Shown here: positions 6,875 to 8,478 of the stretch, piece by piece | Numbering within the stretch: the stretch's first letter is position 1 | How the letters are laid out: each line of letters opens with the position of its first letter | Source: CAZWBR01 sp964404205 | GTDB lineage: Bacteria; Bacteroidota; Bacteroidia; Bacteroidales; Prolixibacteraceae | Direction of reading: 5' to 3' | NCBI GenBank assembly: GCA_964404205.1 | Contig: CAYOJD010000122.1 | Location: 1-8,478, forward strand | Length of the DNA: 8,478 nt | Position numbers and translations under genes: made by a program | Notes under the pieces: generated by a model | Told to the model about the DNA's origin: nothing | Database searches by the model: none | The model's input: only the letters and a program-made list of their open reading frames with translations

Positions 6875-8365
6875 ATGAAAACTACGAATCATAGCCGCCG
6901 CGATTTCGTGAAAAAAAGCGCATATCTATCGGCCGGAATAACGGTTGTTCCCAGCTTTACTGTCAGCGGATTGGGGCATAAGGCACCAAGCGATAAATTA
7001 AATATTGTGGGCATTGGTGTAGGCGGGAAAGGCCATCCTAATCTGGTGGGAATGAATACTGAAAATATTATCGGGTTGTGCGATGTCGACTGGAAATATG
7101 CGCAAGCCTGTTTTAACGAATTCCCCAAAGCCAAACCGTATATGGATTGGCGCAAAATGTTCGATGAACTGGGCAATTCCATCGATGGGGTTATGGTGGC
7201 AACCGCAGACCATACCCACGCCGTGATTGCCGCTTCAGCGTTGACCATGGGCAAGCATGTCTATTGCCAGAAGCCGCTTACCCATTCGGTTTACGAGTCG
7301 CGGCTGCTGACCCGCCTGGCGGCCAAATATAAGGTCGCTACCCAAATGGGGAATCAGGGAAATTCGGGCGACGGTGTTCGCCAGGTATGCGAATGGATTT
7401 GGAATGGCGAAATTGGCGAAGTAACCGAAGTACATGCCTGGACCGACAGGCCTATCTGGCCGCAAGGGCTTCAGCGGCCAACCGAAAAGATGGTGTCTCC
7501 GAAAACATTGGACTGGGGTCTCTTTATCGGTCCTGCTCCAATGCGTCCATTCCATGATATCTATACCCCCTGGAACTGGCGTGGCTGGTGGGATTTTGGT
7601 ACCGGAGCTTTCGGCGATATGGCTTGCCATGTGCTCGATCCGGTTTACCAATCGCTCAAGTTGGGCTATCCCGATAGTGTCAGCGGAAGTTCTACATTGC
7701 TCAATACCGAGAGTGCACCGCAGGCCGAGAAGGTGAAGTTTTCTTTTCCGGCCAGGCCGAAACTTGAGAAAATTGCCCTCCCTGCGGTAAAGGTTTATTG
7801 GTACGATGGCGGCTTATTGCCCGACCGTCCGGACCTGCTGCCCGAAGGCGAGAACCTGATGGCCGATGGTTTGGGTGGTTGCATCTTTGTTGGCTCGAAA
7901 GATACCATGATTTGCGGAAGCGGTGGGTTCAATGCCCGGCTGCTGTCGGGCCGCGTGCCACAGGTAACACCCTATTTGCGCCGGGTGCCGGGTGCCACAG
8001 GTTATGTCGACGGGCCGCACGAACAAGATTGGATTCGCGCCTGTAAAGAGTCGCCCGAAAGCAGGGTGGAGTGCACTTCCAACTTTGCCTATGCCGGGCC
8101 TTTCAACGAAATGGTGCTGCTGGGAGTATTGGCTATCCGTTTGCAGGGACTGAACAAAACGCTGAAATGGGATGGCGAAACCATGCGTTTTACCAACATC
8201 TCGGATAGCGAAAAATTGAGGGTGGTTACCTCCGACGAATTTAAGGTGATTGATGGTCATCCCCATTTCAATACCCAATACAACACCTTCAACGCGGCTG
8301 AAGCAGCTGCCGAATATATCCGCCACACCTACTGCAATGGCTGGAAACTGCCGGATATGCCTTGA
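6875..8365 (+). CDS. Tat-exported Gfo/Idh/MocA family oxidoreductase
   Basis: The 496-residue protein begins with a twin-arginine signal, SRRDFVKK (7-14), followed by a weakly hydrophobic stretch to about residue 33. This implies export of a folded, cofactor-loaded enzyme. The Rossmann domain (PF01408) starts at about 41: VGIGVGGKG (45-53) gives GxGxxG, and D70 ends the second strand. ATADHTHA (109-116) and the QKP motif (132-134, counterpart of the family EKP) shape the active site. The C-terminal domain carries GAFGDMACHVLDP (244-256), with D248 and H252 as likely catalytic or substrate residues. Members oxidise or isomerise sugars using NAD(P), often tightly bound. Exported members include glucose-fructose oxidoreductase and glycosidases of the GH109 type. 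I see no firm mark for either, and the DUF1080 neighbour favours glycoside oxidation. Pairing of these two families is frequent in Bacteroidota and Planctomycetota. ATG 6875 is chosen because it keeps the Tat signal. A strong hairpin follows the stop codon by 25 nt. Confidence 0.93.
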   Translation: MKTTNHSRRDFVKKSAYLSAGITVVPSFTVSGLGHKAPSDKLNIVGIGVGGKGHPNLVGMNTENIIGLCDVDWKYAQACFNEFPKAKPYMDWRKMFDELGNSIDGVMVATADHTHAVIAASALTMGKHVYCQKPLTHSVYESRLLTRLAAKYKVATQMGNQGNSGDGVRQVCEWIWNGEIGEVTEVHAWTDRPIWPQGLQRPTEKMVSPKTLDWGLFIGPAPMRPFHDIYTPWNWRGWWDFGTGAFGDMACHVLDPVYQSLKLGYPDSVSGSSTLLNTESAPQAEKVKFSFPARPKLEKIALPAVKVYWYDGGLLPDRPDLLPEGENLMADGLGGCIFVGSKDTMICGSGGFNARLLSGRVPQVTPYLRRVPGATGYVDGPHEQDWIRACKESPESRVECTSNFAYAGPFNEMVLLGVLAIRLQGLNKTLKWDGETMRFTNISDSEKLRVVTSDEFKVIDGHPHFNTQYNTFNAAEAAAEYIRHTYCNGWKLPDMP

Positions 8366-8390
8366 TGTGCTATTCCTTGTCGTTGCCGAA

Positions 8391-8434
8391 TTTATACCCC
8401 CCTATGAAAGTTTATAGGGGGGTATAAACTTTTA
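8391..8434 (+). terminator. Strong intrinsic-type terminator hairpin after the oxidoreductase gene
   Basis: A perfect 15-bp inverted repeat, TTTATACCCCCCTAT (8391-8405) and its exact complement (8414-8428), encloses an 8-nt loop. It is followed by CTTTTA (8429-8434), a short U-tract. The six G-C pairs in the middle make it stable, and the A/T-rich arms make it nearly symmetrical, so it could stop transcription from either side. It lies 25 nt beyond the stop codon at 8365. Its right arm is also part of the palindrome array described next, so termination may be a secondary effect of repeat DNA. Confidence 0.68.
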
Positions 8435-8478
8435 TAAAGCGGTATGAATGTTCATAACGGCATTATTACTCTTGATAA
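8403..8478. repeat. 20-bp-period array of short palindromes, cut by the window end
   Basis: Four units follow the pattern TATnAnnnTTnATA plus a 6-7-bp spacer: TATGAAAGTTTATA (8403), TATAAACTTTTATA (8423), TATGAATGTTCATA (8443) and TATTACTCTTGATA (8464). Units two and three are perfect 6+6 palindromes with a 2-bp centre; the first has one mismatch and the fourth is degenerate. Start-to-start spacing is 20, 20 and 21 bp. The first three spacers are GGGGGG, AAGCGG and ACGGCAT, so GC-rich islands alternate with AT-rich palindromes. A half unit (TTTATA, 8391-8396) lies exactly one step to the left. No open reading frame covers the array. It could be a tandem operator, an intergenic repetitive element or a folded RNA end. 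Its right limit is not seen. Confidence 0.55.

Noticed and set aside
7814..8326. 170-codon minus-strand frame inside the oxidoreductase gene
   Set aside because: It is fully antisense to a complete Gfo/Idh/MocA gene; the predicted protein shows no known motif.
6875..8365. Calling the oxidoreductase a GH109 alpha-N-acetylgalactosaminidase
   Set aside because: The Tat signal and Rossmann fold are shared with GH109, but I could not point to residues that single out that family, and the DUF1080 neighbour suggests a different substrate.
8403..8478. The 20-bp-period array as a CRISPR array
   Set aside because: Units are too short, the repeats diverge while staying palindromic, the spacers are 6-7 bp, and no cas gene is present.

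Overview
The window reads as chromosomal DNA from a member of the Bacteroidota, probably an environmental or anaerobic Bacteroidales/Marinilabiliales-type organism. The main reason is a large PorW/SprE lipoprotein, a type IX secretion component restricted to that phylum. A-rich, Shine-Dalgarno-poor leaders before the ATGs and promoter candidates that resemble TAnnTTTG rather than TATAAT agree with this. The finer taxonomic placement is a guess. I see no rRNA, tRNA, insertion sequence, integrase or CRISPR array.

Layout: (1) 1-151, upstream flank. (2) 152-1003 (+), a YpfJ/KPN_02809-type membrane-anchored neutral zinc metallopeptidase. (3) 1008-4637 (-), PorW/SprE, convergent with the peptidase and only 4 bp from it. 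(4) 4744-5850 (-), MtnA, methylthioribose-1-phosphate isomerase, in the same direction as porW and 106 bp upstream of it. (5) 5851-6072, a 222-bp divergent intergenic region. (6) 6073-6834 (+), a secreted DUF1080 / 3-keto-disaccharide hydrolase-family protein. (7) 6875-8365 (+), a Tat-exported Gfo/Idh/MocA oxidoreductase, 40 bp downstream and probably in the same operon. (8) 8366-8478, a strong perfect 15-bp terminator-like hairpin that runs into a 20-bp-period array of short palindromes reaching the end of the window.

How the genes may work together: the last two proteins form a plausible extracytoplasmic carbohydrate module. A Gfo/Idh/MocA enzyme could oxidise a sugar or glycoside (C3 oxidation is known for relatives), and a DUF1080 protein could act on the 3-keto-glycoside. 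PorW belongs to the type IX secretion and gliding machinery. MtnA (methionine salvage or a 5-deoxypentose shunt) and the zinc peptidase appear to be functionally unrelated neighbours.

Most of the window is recognisable conserved biology. The parts that deserve a second look are the palindrome array at the right end, the triplicated C-terminal module of the unusually long PorW, the DUF1080-oxidoreductase pair, and the inverted repeat that overlaps the candidate mtnA promoter.
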